From positions 1,995,501 through 2,059,500 of the forward strand of contig NZ_CP013118.1 in NCBI RefSeq assembly GCF_001443605.1: a DNA stretch of 64,000 nucleotides, in the 5' to 3' direction. The stretch is from Salinivirga cyanobacteriivorans. Its GTDB lineage: Bacteria; Bacteroidota; Bacteroidia; Bacteroidales; Salinivirgaceae. Positions 33,500 through 41,599 of the stretch are shown piece by piece. The notes beneath the pieces were generated by a model. The model worked only from the letters and a program-made list of their open reading frames with translations, made no database searches and was not told where the DNA came from. Every line of letters begins with the position of its first letter. The first letter of the stretch is position 1. The translations under genes and the position numbers were made by a program.

Positions 33500-33532
33500 A
33501 AAATGGCTGCCTCAAACGGGGCAGCCATTTTT
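33500..33532 (+). terminator. Terminator of the C25 protease gene
   Basis: AAAATGGCTGCC pairs with GGCAGCCATTTT around an 8-nt loop and ends in a T-run, 16 nt after the stop codon. Confidence 0.88.
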
Positions 33533-33575
33533 AGTAAACTTGGTCTGAATGATACTTTTACGGGTTAATAATCAC

Positions 33576-35852
33576 CTACTTCGGATGATAAAAATAAAAC
33601 GTAGTTCCCTCTCCAACTGTCGATTCTAAACTCAAGCGCCCTCCCAGCAATTCGGCAAATCCTTTACAGATAGAAAGGCCTAAACCTGTTCCACTTTTCT
33701 TTTGATTGGTTTCCAGTTGCATGAAGCGCTCAAATATTTTGTCGTTTTCATTTTTGGGAATACCGAAACCAGTATCCTTGACAAAAAACATAACCTCATT
33801 TTCAAAAACCTCATAACCGAATTCTACAGTACCTTCAGCTGTAAACTTCAGTGCATTATTTATCAGGTTTGTGAGAATTTGCTGTATTTTGGTTTGGTCA
33901 GAATACAAAAAAAGATGCTCATCAGGAGTATGGGTAACAATACTAACCTTTGGATTTGAGTGAATACGTTGATGTACAGATTGCAAATCGGTTATCATCT
34001 CATTCAAATCAATTTCTTCTTTATATATTTTGGCCTGGCCTGCCTCAAGTTTTGATATATCTACAATATCTGAAATAATATGTAAAAGCTGCGTAGACTG
34101 ATGATTAACAATGTTGACATATTTTGCTTGCTTCTCTTTGCTTAGTGAAGGGTTTTTTAGCATTTGAGCAAAGTTCACGATTCCATTCATTGGTGTGCGT
34201 ATCTCATGACTCATATTTGCCAAAAAAGCTGATTTAAGCCGATCACTCTCTTCGGCCTGGTTTTTAGCATCGATAAGTTGCTGCTTATACCGCATTTCTT
34301 TCAACCGTGCGTTTAATAAGGGTGCTACATAATTACAAATAGAAACCAATATATTTAAATCATTCTCACTATACCTGTCTGAATTCCTTGCAACTGCTAT
34401 CTGCCCTATCACTGAGTCATGATCGTTACTAATGGTCGAAACAATTACATTCTCAAATTTAATGTGGGTGGATGGAAAAGCAAGATTTCCATTTTTCATG
34501 ACAGCCTTATTTTGTTGTAAGGATTCTCCCCATACACCCTTCCAATTTTCTTTTTTGAATACCATTAAATCGCTTTTGATCTTGTCGCCGGTCCAAACAG
34601 AATTCGTTATGGCAGGACATGCCAGATCACCATTTTTATCAATATAGCCGAAGAAGCCATATTTACTTGCAAGCTGGTTCATTACAATTGATAAAACCTG
34701 CTGATAAAAGCGATTGTCATTAAAGCGTAAAAAGGCGTTTGAAATACTGGTTCTTAATTCTAATTGCGCATTGGTTTGGCGGAGTTCTCTTTGCGCTTTC
34801 TTTGTTTGCGTCATATCACGTACAATGGCGAGTGTTGTATCTTGAGAAAGAGGGACCATACGAGTTTCATAAATATGCATTTCTCCTTTCAAATCCATTG
34901 TATATTCGTATTCCTGAACTCCGTTCTTTAAGGTTTCGTCTATTTTTTCCTGTGTTAGCCTGGCTAAAAAGTCGGGTAAAGTTTTATAAATAGATTGGTT
35001 TATAAACTCTTTTGGTTTTTTGTATAATTCTTTGTCTGCTGCGTTATAGTCCAGAATTATTCCGTTTTTATTGAAGACAAACATCAAATCTGGAATAGCA
35101 TCTAATAAACTTTTAACTTTGCGTTCATTTTGAATAGCATCGTCCTTTGCCTTTAGAAGCTGTTCCTGGGTTTGTTCATACTGCGTAAAATCTTCCACAA
35201 TAACCTGTGCAATAGTAGGATTAGAACCAGAAAAGAACACCGGAGTGATAGTATATTTTAATGAGAGGCTAATTCCCCAGATTGATTGGTATTTTTTTAC
35301 ATTGGCAATTGTTTTTCCGGTTTTTATGCCTTCGCCTAAATCGTGGGCTATACCTGATTCCACGAGGGCGGGAAGGGAAAAAACATTTAATTTCTTTGTA
35401 GCCTCTATGCTCGGCGAACCCAGTATTTCTATCAATTTATTATTCACATCTAAAACCTGACCCTGGGTATTATAGGTCATTACGCCTATAGGTGAGTTCT
35501 TAAAAAGTAACTGATACTTTTCCTGTTCAATTTGCAGTTCCCGAACTTTCAAATTCTTATTGGCAACATTCTCCAAAATAACACCAAGCATTTGTGTGGC
35601 GTTTTTAAATATGGCTTGCTCTGTACTATTTAGCTTGCCTTTTATTATTTTAATCCCTCCAAATGCACTGTTTTTTGTACAAACCTCATAATCACCGGCA
35701 TCGTTACTATCTTCACCAGTCCATAAAAACTCAAAATCAGGGAATAGCCCTGACACACCTTCAAGAAAGAGCTGCTTTATCCTATCCGAATTGTGTAATT
35801 GACTCAAATTGGCGGTAAGTAAAAGCAAGTTATGCGCAAAATTCTCCATCAA
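33576..35852 (-). CDS. Sensor histidine kinase with PAS and GAF domains
   Basis: This 758-residue soluble histidine kinase has no clear transmembrane segment. Order: N-terminal helical/GAF-like region (1-100), PAS (~105-230), PAS (~250-365), GAF-like (~375-530), HisKA dimerisation domain with phospho-accepting His in FLANMSHEIRTPMNG (~555), and HATPase. The HATPase has N-box NLINNALKF, G1 DTGFGIP, F-box IFERF and G2 GTGLGLSI. There is no receiver domain, so the response regulator must be encoded elsewhere. It lies 1 nt downstream of the MEDS-domain gene, which points to one signalling unit sensing a cytoplasmic small molecule or redox/light cue through PAS/GAF. Confidence 0.92.
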   Translation of the reverse strand: MMENFAHNLLLLTANLSQLHNSDRIKQLFLEGVSGLFPDFEFLWTGEDSNDAGDYEVCTKNSAFGGIKIIKGKLNSTEQAIFKNATQMLGVILENVANKNLKVRELQIEQEKYQLLFKNSPIGVMTYNTQGQVLDVNNKLIEILGSPSIEATKKLNVFSLPALVESGIAHDLGEGIKTGKTIANVKKYQSIWGISLSLKYTITPVFFSGSNPTIAQVIVEDFTQYEQTQEQLLKAKDDAIQNERKVKSLLDAIPDLMFVFNKNGIILDYNAADKELYKKPKEFINQSIYKTLPDFLARLTQEKIDETLKNGVQEYEYTMDLKGEMHIYETRMVPLSQDTTLAIVRDMTQTKKAQRELRQTNAQLELRTSISNAFLRFNDNRFYQQVLSIVMNQLASKYGFFGYIDKNGDLACPAITNSVWTGDKIKSDLMVFKKENWKGVWGESLQQNKAVMKNGNLAFPSTHIKFENVIVSTISNDHDSVIGQIAVARNSDRYSENDLNILVSICNYVAPLLNARLKEMRYKQQLIDAKNQAEESDRLKSAFLANMSHEIRTPMNGIVNFAQMLKNPSLSKEKQAKYVNIVNHQSTQLLHIISDIVDISKLEAGQAKIYKEEIDLNEMITDLQSVHQRIHSNPKVSIVTHTPDEHLFLYSDQTKIQQILTNLINNALKFTAEGTVEFGYEVFENEVMFFVKDTGFGIPKNENDKIFERFMQLETNQKKSGTGLGLSICKGFAELLGGRLSLESTVGEGTTFYFYHPK

Positions 35853-35853
35853 A

Positions 35854-36498
35854 TTATATATTTAAGTATGCCGGATAATTCTCTCTTAACCAAATATCGG
35901 GGTCAATAAAGTAAGGGTTCTCTGTTAAAATGCCTCCATTTATTGTAAATGGATGGGTCCGTAATACATTCATAATGGTTGCTCCAGAAAATTTATTTAC
36001 ATTATATAAACAAATGCTAATCCAGGGTTTGCCAGCAATAAAATAGTTTAAGCGGGATTCATATACCATGAGTAATTCTGAACCAGGAATGGCATCTAAT
36101 GCCCAAACCATTTCTGCTGTTGCACGAATTGTACGCTTTCCATTTTCCTGTGATTTCGTAAAAAAATCATTAAGGCCTATGTCCATTTGTTTAGGACTGA
36201 ATGTACCTTCGGGGTAGTACAAATCTTTGGCAGAATCAATTTGAAAATAATTTCTATCATACGTATTGCAATGGGGACATCGATGATGCATCTTTTCATG
36301 AAAATCTTCAGCTGTACGTTCTGCAGGGCAATATAATTGTAAATCACCTTCTTTATAGCCCTGAGAAAGGAAACCCATGATAATATCATCTCTCTCCTGT
36401 TCGGTTTCATATAATCCGGCAACATGTAATCCCAGATTACATGTATAGTCACCAATACCTAATGTAAATGGTTCTTGATTGGAGGTTTTTATATGCAT
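35854..36498 (-). CDS. MEDS-domain sensory protein (DcmR-like)
   Basis: This 214-residue protein shows the MEDS pattern. It has an early His in LGLHVAGLYETEQERDD, a GFLSQGYKEGDLQLYCP strand-loop, and later an ATAEMVWALD and a SELLMVYESRLN helix, corresponding to H-x-x-x-x-Y, GL-x-x-GE-x-x-x-Y and the E-x-x-x-N features. MEDS domains occur in DcmR of methylotrophs and in archaeal and bacterial sensors, and are thought to bind hydrocarbon derivatives or to regulate sigma/kinase partners. A CPHC pair (residues ~74-77) may bind metal. It is the first gene of the unit with the PAS/GAF kinase. There is no DNA-binding domain, so it probably acts through the kinase. Confidence 0.78.
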   Translation of the reverse strand: MHIKTSNQEPFTLGIGDYTCNLGLHVAGLYETEQERDDIIMGFLSQGYKEGDLQLYCPAERTAEDFHEKMHHRCPHCNTYDRNYFQIDSAKDLYYPEGTFSPKQMDIGLNDFFTKSQENGKRTIRATAEMVWALDAIPGSELLMVYESRLNYFIAGKPWISICLYNVNKFSGATIMNVLRTHPFTINGGILTENPYFIDPDIWLRENYPAYLNI

Positions 36499-36701
36499 AT
36501 TTTTATTTGAAAATATAGAAAAAATAAAGCCAGAAAAAAGGCGTAATTATGCGTGTTTTTTTCTCATTTCAATATTATTATTGGCTAACCATTGAAAAGT
36601 AAAGTCGTATACAAAAAGCACTTTGTTGCATAGAAAACCTATTTGCATATAAGTTTTACATGCAGATTGCAAAATTACATTAAGAGAAAGCCTCAATAAT
36701 T

Positions 36702-39700
36702 TTAAAACATAGCCCGCACACGCATACTGGCAATATGTATGGTTTTAGTATCGTCGCCTGCACGACCGTTATAGCGAATTGTCATTTGAAAACTTTTAGA
36801 TAATTGCCTGTTCCAATTCAGCTCCCAGGTATAGTTAGCCCCTTTTTGCAATCCGTTGAGCAATTCGTAAGTCAGCGAATTGTTGCCCGTTCCATTAAAG
36901 GTAACATCTATGTAATGTAAAGCTGCATCAATGCTGTTTTTACCTGCTTTAGCAAAATGAAACGCCACTCCGCCATCGTGATGAACGGCCCGCTCTTCGC
37001 CGCGCGTATTCTCCTTTTCATCGTATTTATATTTTAGCTCAAAACGATATGAAACTTGTGGCTGTATACGAAAAGTGGCGTCTGTTTTATAGTTCCTGAT
37101 ATTATAATTATTTGCTGTAAAATAATCTGCTGTTTTAGACTTTTCACTCAACGATGCGGTATTGAGTAAGGTCAGGAATTGTGTAATATTCCAGCGGGCT
37201 TGCAACTCAAGAGTCTGCAACTCCCTACCCTCGAGCCCGTTAGTCAACAAATTCTTACTCACAGTTTGATTCACAACCAGATCTGCTCCAAACCTGGGGT
37301 TTGTTTTGTTGAAACTGAACATATTTCTCAATGACTGACTATTGGCAACCAAAGCAGTATCGTTGTTTTGCAAATTAAATGGATTGGCATATACCGAAAA
37401 TTTATTATTGGTAACTTTTCGATTCACACTAAAAGCAAACTGATTAGAGAACCTGGCAAGTAGCCGGAGCCATTTATTTTCGCTCACTTTCCATTTACGA
37501 AAATTTACATGTATGTTTTGTTTAAATTGATTGGCATAAACAGAAATATAATCATCTGTTGGAATATACATTCTGATGTGATCGGCTTCTGCAGGGATTT
37601 GTCCTATTTCAAACTCATTCAGTTCTTTCACACCATTTTCATTACGGTCGATCCAGATATAATTTCCCTGCCCCTTTTCTACCTCCAGGTAGGCATACTC
37701 TTTTTTGCTTTCGAGCCCTGTACTCACCTCATAAAATGTAGAAGACCGAATAATGCCATCCCAAACCGTGCTGCGGTTCTCAATACGGGCACTAACATGC
37801 TGATCGGGAATATCAACCCGTACAAGCGAATCATTTAAAATGCGCACCTCCCTGTAATTGGCTACCAGCCGCCATTTTACATTTGCATTGCGATGCAAAT
37901 CTGTGTTGAGTGAAATTCCTCTACGCTCTTTTTTGGGTGTCATATCTCCACCAAGTGCCTGATGATCTATTCGGTAATTTGCTGTTAGTTCTGCGTCTAC
38001 ACCTTCCATTTTTCGATTTTGCAAATACGCTTCATAAATAAAAAACTCATAAGAGGCAGGGTTAAGTACATCTTGTTGGTTTACAAAAGTATTGATCTCA
38101 AGCTCCTGCCGCACACCGGCTTCAAGTTTCCAAAAAGGGACACCCAATGCAGATTTCGATCTAAAAAAATCACTTTTTAGACTATCGTTCTCAGCTCTTA
38201 AATAGCTGACCTGACTCTTCAGATTAAAAAATTTGTTCTGCCATAAAGCATTGCCGTCACCTTTCAATCCATTAAATGAGCCCGGAACCCAATATTGATT
38301 CGCACCCAAAGCGAGGTCAAGCACTTTTTGTTTTTTATACTGCACGGCTAACCCGGCCAAGTGCTGATTTGCCCTGATCTGCAAATCACGGGTATTCCAA
38401 TCGCGTTCAAACTCAGCTCTGCGAAACCGTTCAAAAGGATTAAAATTACTATGCACAAACTGATACTTTGATTGAAGAGTAAAGCTTTTTAAGGAATCTC
38501 CCAACAGCCTGTGCTGACCTTCATAATTTACACCAAGCCCGTGGTCGTCGGACTGATCCAGTGTTGAAAAAGTATTTTCATCTTTTCTTGACCATGCCAC
38601 CTCAATACGGCTTGTGCTGAACTTGCTATGGTTTACTTCAAGGCCGGTGGTAACCATTTGCTGCGATTGGGGTGCTGCCAACTTCACTACCGGAGCGTAA
38701 TTCCCCTGTGGTGTTCCATTCTCCGGGGCAACCCACCGGTAAACCTTTCCATTGGCCAGGTTATTGGTTTGCACATAATTTCCATTTTGAGCGCCAACCA
38801 GGCTAAAGCCCAACCGGTATTTGGCTGAATCTGGATTATTGGAGTAATAATAAACCTCATATATCTGACCACCTACCATAGAATCGCGGCGTGCATACAA
38901 GATAATATCCTCATCGAACTCCTGTTCGTTTATATTTGGAACGACAGCTTCATCGGTATTGTCACCCACACTGGCAAGCACATCAATTTGTTCCTGGTCC
39001 AGATCCTGATCAACCGGTTGGTTTTTGCTATCACTTTCGCTGATAACATTCATCCATATGCGGGTATTGCCGCTTTTAATCTCAGCATAGTCGGCCACCA
39101 GGAAACGGGTATAATTGCGCTCAGTATATTCAAACTCTACATAAACCCTCATATCATTTGAGATGGGCACTGAAGGATTAAAGGTCACTTCTGCACTGTT
39201 GTAGTCAATGATATAATCGTTCTGCTGTCCCCTTTTCATCTCTTCGCCATCGATGATAACACGTTCCGATCCAGCAATAATTATAATGAAACGTTCGCCG
39301 TTTGCACCATTTAGTTTATAAGGACCCTGGTTGCCTTCTACCGGCTGCAGCTGTTGACGATAATATTTCCCTTTAGCCACGGCACCTGATACAGTATTGG
39401 TTATTTTTACTGTATTGGTATCCCGCAAATTAATTTTATTGGTTACCTGAATACCCTGCAGCTTTTTATTCACATTTAAAAACGTACCGGCAGGTTTATC
39501 TAATTGGTAATCGCCAAGCACCAGGTTGACCTTTTCATTAAAAACCCGGATAAATATTTTATCGAACTCCTGTAATTGCTGGGTATTACCATCAGGCTGC
39601 ACCGGAATATTATTGTCGGTAATAGAAGCTACAACCGACAACTCATTGGTCAGCTTGCCGGAGAGTTGCAAGTTTAAACTTGAATTCATGGTTACATCCT

Positions 39701-40130
39701 GATTATTACCAAGGGTGAAACCACGGGAAATGCTTCCGGAGCGATTAATATCTGATTCCTGGAAAAGCTCAGTACGCTGATTGTTTTTTCTCAAAACAGG
39801 AAATGGCTTGTTAGATTCGAGCAAGGCTTTGCTTTTATGATAATAAGAAGAATAGAGAACAGACGGATATCTGCGCCAGGTAATATGCACAGAATCTGTA
39901 TTGGGTAGCTGTTCAAAGTAAAGAATAGAATTTTTATGGTCGACCCGATACTGCTTATCCGGAATAATGCCATCAGACGCTCTGATGATAAGGCTGCCAT
40001 TCACGCTTTGAAGCGAATCGAATTGAATTGTATCAGTAAGTCTGAAAAACCGGCTATACAGATTTGATTGCTGGGCATAGACTGAACCAGCCAAAAAGAT
40101 AAACACACATACAAACCAAAATCTCTGCAT
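36702..40130 (-). CDS. Very large outer-membrane beta-rich protein of unknown function
   Basis: This 1142-residue protein has a signal peptide (1-19, cleavage at VYA-QQ) and no lipobox. Its N-terminal part contains GFTLGNNQDVTMNSSLN, then ELSVVASITDNNIPVQPDGN and a FDKIFIRV motif. The pattern recurs in large uncharacterised Bacteroidota outer-membrane proteins and resembles segments of SprA-like barrels. The C-terminal half is dense in alternating amphipathic strands (e.g. YRFELKYKYDEKEN) and ends in Phe (RVRAMF), typical of barrels inserted by BamA. I infer an outer-membrane barrel with a periplasmic or extracellular N-terminal domain. SprA itself is about twice as long. It is monocistronic. 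Confidence 0.75.
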   Translation of the reverse strand: MQRFWFVCVFIFLAGSVYAQQSNLYSRFFRLTDTIQFDSLQSVNGSLIIRASDGIIPDKQYRVDHKNSILYFEQLPNTDSVHITWRRYPSVLYSSYYHKSKALLESNKPFPVLRKNNQRTELFQESDINRSGSISRGFTLGNNQDVTMNSSLNLQLSGKLTNELSVVASITDNNIPVQPDGNTQQLQEFDKIFIRVFNEKVNLVLGDYQLDKPAGTFLNVNKKLQGIQVTNKINLRDTNTVKITNTVSGAVAKGKYYRQQLQPVEGNQGPYKLNGANGERFIIIIAGSERVIIDGEEMKRGQQNDYIIDYNSAEVTFNPSVPISNDMRVYVEFEYTERNYTRFLVADYAEIKSGNTRIWMNVISESDSKNQPVDQDLDQEQIDVLASVGDNTDEAVVPNINEQEFDEDIILYARRDSMVGGQIYEVYYYSNNPDSAKYRLGFSLVGAQNGNYVQTNNLANGKVYRWVAPENGTPQGNYAPVVKLAAPQSQQMVTTGLEVNHSKFSTSRIEVAWSRKDENTFSTLDQSDDHGLGVNYEGQHRLLGDSLKSFTLQSKYQFVHSNFNPFERFRRAEFERDWNTRDLQIRANQHLAGLAVQYKKQKVLDLALGANQYWVPGSFNGLKGDGNALWQNKFFNLKSQVSYLRAENDSLKSDFFRSKSALGVPFWKLEAGVRQELEINTFVNQQDVLNPASYEFFIYEAYLQNRKMEGVDAELTANYRIDHQALGGDMTPKKERRGISLNTDLHRNANVKWRLVANYREVRILNDSLVRVDIPDQHVSARIENRSTVWDGIIRSSTFYEVSTGLESKKEYAYLEVEKGQGNYIWIDRNENGVKELNEFEIGQIPAEADHIRMYIPTDDYISVYANQFKQNIHVNFRKWKVSENKWLRLLARFSNQFAFSVNRKVTNNKFSVYANPFNLQNNDTALVANSQSLRNMFSFNKTNPRFGADLVVNQTVSKNLLTNGLEGRELQTLELQARWNITQFLTLLNTASLSEKSKTADYFTANNYNIRNYKTDATFRIQPQVSYRFELKYKYDEKENTRGEERAVHHDGGVAFHFAKAGKNSIDAALHYIDVTFNGTGNNSLTYELLNGLQKGANYTWELNWNRQLSKSFQMTIRYNGRAGDDTKTIHIASMRVRAMF

Positions 40131-40135
40131 ATAGG

Positions 40136-40143
40136 CAAAAATA
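40136..40143 (-). promoter_or_regulatory. -7-like element immediately upstream of the large outer-membrane protein gene
   Basis: The minus strand reads TATTTTTG followed by CC, matching TAnnTTTG, but it ends only 5 nt before the ATG. If used it would give a nearly leaderless mRNA. No -33 element is evident. Confidence 0.25.
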
Positions 40144-40211
40144 AGTCATCATTGTGATAAATAACGATGAATAGCTCAATTTCATGTATTTGATGAGTAG
40201 GAATATTCAAT

Positions 40212-40244
40212 AAAAAAATGGCCGGCAATAACACCAGCCATTTT
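40212..40244 (-). terminator. Terminator of the lipoprotein gene at 40269-40745
   Basis: On the minus strand AAATGGCTGG pairs with CCGGCCATTT (one T-G pair) around an 8-nt loop and is followed by a T-run. Confidence 0.82.
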
Positions 40245-40268
40245 CCTTAAGTCCTTTAAGCCGTTTTT

Positions 40269-40745
40269 TCACAAGCTGGTCCCCTTTATTTTATTCTCTT
40301 TGAGATGTTGTCTGAAAAAATAGTTTTTCAGGGAATCCATTTGCCTGAAATAGTTCTCCATATGTTTTAAGTTCTGCTCAAAACGATTTTGAAAAAAATC
40401 GTCCTTGTAAAAATCATAATGTAGCAGGGAGTCTGTAAAGAAGAGCTCATCGAAAAATGGTTCATCAGAAAAAGGATATTCCGCATTAAATTGCCGTATA
40501 AAACTATTGAAAGCACTATCACTCTTCAGGGAATCGCCTTGCATATTGCTGTAGTAAGTTGAGTATGTGGAATCATAACGGACGAGATTACCCTCATCGT
40601 CATATTCCCTGTTAACCTGAATTTTAGTTTGGGGTTCGAATTTCGTACTATCTGGAGCTTCAGCTACCTGATCTTTATTGCCTTGGGCACTACACCCTAC
40701 CACAAACAAGACCAGAAACAGATATAAAAACAAAAAATATCTCAT
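40269..40745 (-). CDS. Lipoprotein of unknown function
   Basis: This 158-residue protein starts MRYFLFLYLFLVLFVVGC, a short lipoprotein signal with lipobox VVGC, so I prefer the ATG at 40745 over the longer frame to 40796. The mature part is acidic and aromatic-rich, with DEPFFDELFFTDSLLHYDFYKDD split over several helices, and the C-terminus is basic. No family recognised. It lies ~150 nt downstream of hsp20 on the same strand, with alternative hairpins between them, so co-transcription with attenuation is possible. Confidence 0.7.
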   Translation of the reverse strand: MRYFLFLYLFLVLFVVGCSAQGNKDQVAEAPDSTKFEPQTKIQVNREYDDEGNLVRYDSTYSTYYSNMQGDSLKSDSAFNSFIRQFNAEYPFSDEPFFDELFFTDSLLHYDFYKDDFFQNRFEQNLKHMENYFRQMDSLKNYFFRQHLKENKIKGTSL

Positions 40746-40853
40746 GACTTTGATTTTTTGTTTTGTTAAAATAAAGACATTTAGAATGTCACACATTTTG
40801 CTTTGAGCAAATCATCCAGGCCTTTGCAGGATGGAACCACAATTCAAGAAAAA

Positions 40854-40895
40854 GGGCACCAGCCGTAGCTAATGCCCCGGGTGCCTGACGGCACC
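40854..40895 (-). terminator. Terminator with alternative hairpin downstream of hsp20
   Basis: On the minus strand three 6-nt blocks occur in order: GGTGCC, GGCACC and GGTGCC, the last followed by CTTTTT. Blocks 1-2 form a tight perfect hairpin (4-nt loop). Blocks 2-3 form the hairpin next to the T-run. The two are mutually exclusive. Confidence 0.6.
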
Positions 40896-41339
40896 TTATG
40901 AAATTTTAATTGTACGAGGGGGTTTGGGTTTTGCTTCTTCCTTTTTAGGAATTGTAATGCGAAGTTCGCCATTCTCGTACTTAGCTGATATTTTATCCGC
41001 ATCCACAATATTTTCAGGCAATGTGAATGAACGGGTGAACGATTGATAAGAATACTCTCTGCGGGTGTAATGATCTTCATCCATGTTCTTTTCATTTTCT
41101 TTCTCTGAAGAAATGGTCAACATGTTGTCTTTAAGATCAATATTAAAGTCTTTTTTCTCCATTCCTGGAACAGCTACTTCTACCAGAAATTTGTCTTCTT
41201 CGTCTTTAATATTTACCGCAGGCAATGTCGTATTTGTTGGTGAATAATTGCTATTTGTCCAATCTGTAAGCTCTTTGTCAAAGAAGTCACCAAACAATTT
41301 TGACATAGTTGGGAATAGTTCATTTCTACGTGCTAACAT
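40896..41339 (-). CDS. Small heat-shock protein, Hsp20/alpha-crystallin family
   Basis: This 147-residue ATP-independent holdase chaperone has the alpha-crystallin domain from about residue 40 to 135. The signature strands are LPAVNIKDEEDKF, VEVAVPGMEKKDFNI, FTRSFTLPE and YENGELRITIPK (G-x-L). The C-terminal IKIS is a variant of the I-x-I oligomerisation motif. Length is typical. An unusually strong Shine-Dalgarno sequence precedes the ATG, and a sigma54-like element lies ~50 nt upstream. Cytoplasmic, stress induced by family knowledge. Confidence 0.95.
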   Translation of the reverse strand: MLARRNELFPTMSKLFGDFFDKELTDWTNSNYSPTNTTLPAVNIKDEEDKFLVEVAVPGMEKKDFNIDLKDNMLTISSEKENEKNMDEDHYTRREYSYQSFTRSFTLPENIVDADKISAKYENGELRITIPKKEEAKPKPPRTIKIS

Positions 41340-41344
41340 AGTGG

Positions 41345-41354
41345 CCTCCTTCCT
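41345..41354 (-). promoter_or_regulatory. Strong Shine-Dalgarno sequence of hsp20
   Basis: The minus strand reads AAGGAAGGAGG ending 5-6 nt before the ATG, with near-perfect anti-SD complementarity. Most genes in this window, like most Bacteroidota genes, lack one. Confidence 0.7.
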
Positions 41355-41390
41355 TTTTTAGTTTAACTTTTTTGCCTTCATCCAACATAA

Positions 41391-41407
41391 ATCAAATGGT
41401 ATGCCAG
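41391..41407 (-). promoter_or_regulatory. Possible sigma54-type -24/-12 element upstream of hsp20
   Basis: The minus strand has CTGGCA, six bases, then TTGAT. The spacing equals the sigma54 consensus TGGCA-N6-TTGC. The invariant GC of the -12 box is GA here, which weakens the case. Confidence 0.25.
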
Positions 41408-41536
41408 TGGTTAAACAAGCCAATGTGTCACCCATAAACCCACCTTAAAATGCCTTTTTGTCACCCGCATTAATACAAGTTCTTAATCCCGGGCATTTTA
41501 ATCGGGGGAAAAGAAAAAATGACAGAGCTAACCGAA

Positions 41537-41570
41537 CAAAAAAAGGCTCCGCTGAAAAGCGAAGCCTTAA
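41537..41570 (-). terminator. Terminator of the S9 peptidase gene
   Basis: On the minus strand AAGGCTTCGCT pairs with AGCGGAGCCTT (one T-G pair) around TTTC and is followed by seven T residues. The rest of the 260-nt gap 41340-41599 holds the hsp20 upstream signals. Confidence 0.88.
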
Positions 41571-41599
41571 TTTATAATTATAAAAAGTTCATTCGTTAA

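Noticed and set aside
40746-40796. 17-residue extension of the lipoprotein gene
   Set aside because: It would displace the clear lipoprotein signal peptide from the N-terminus.
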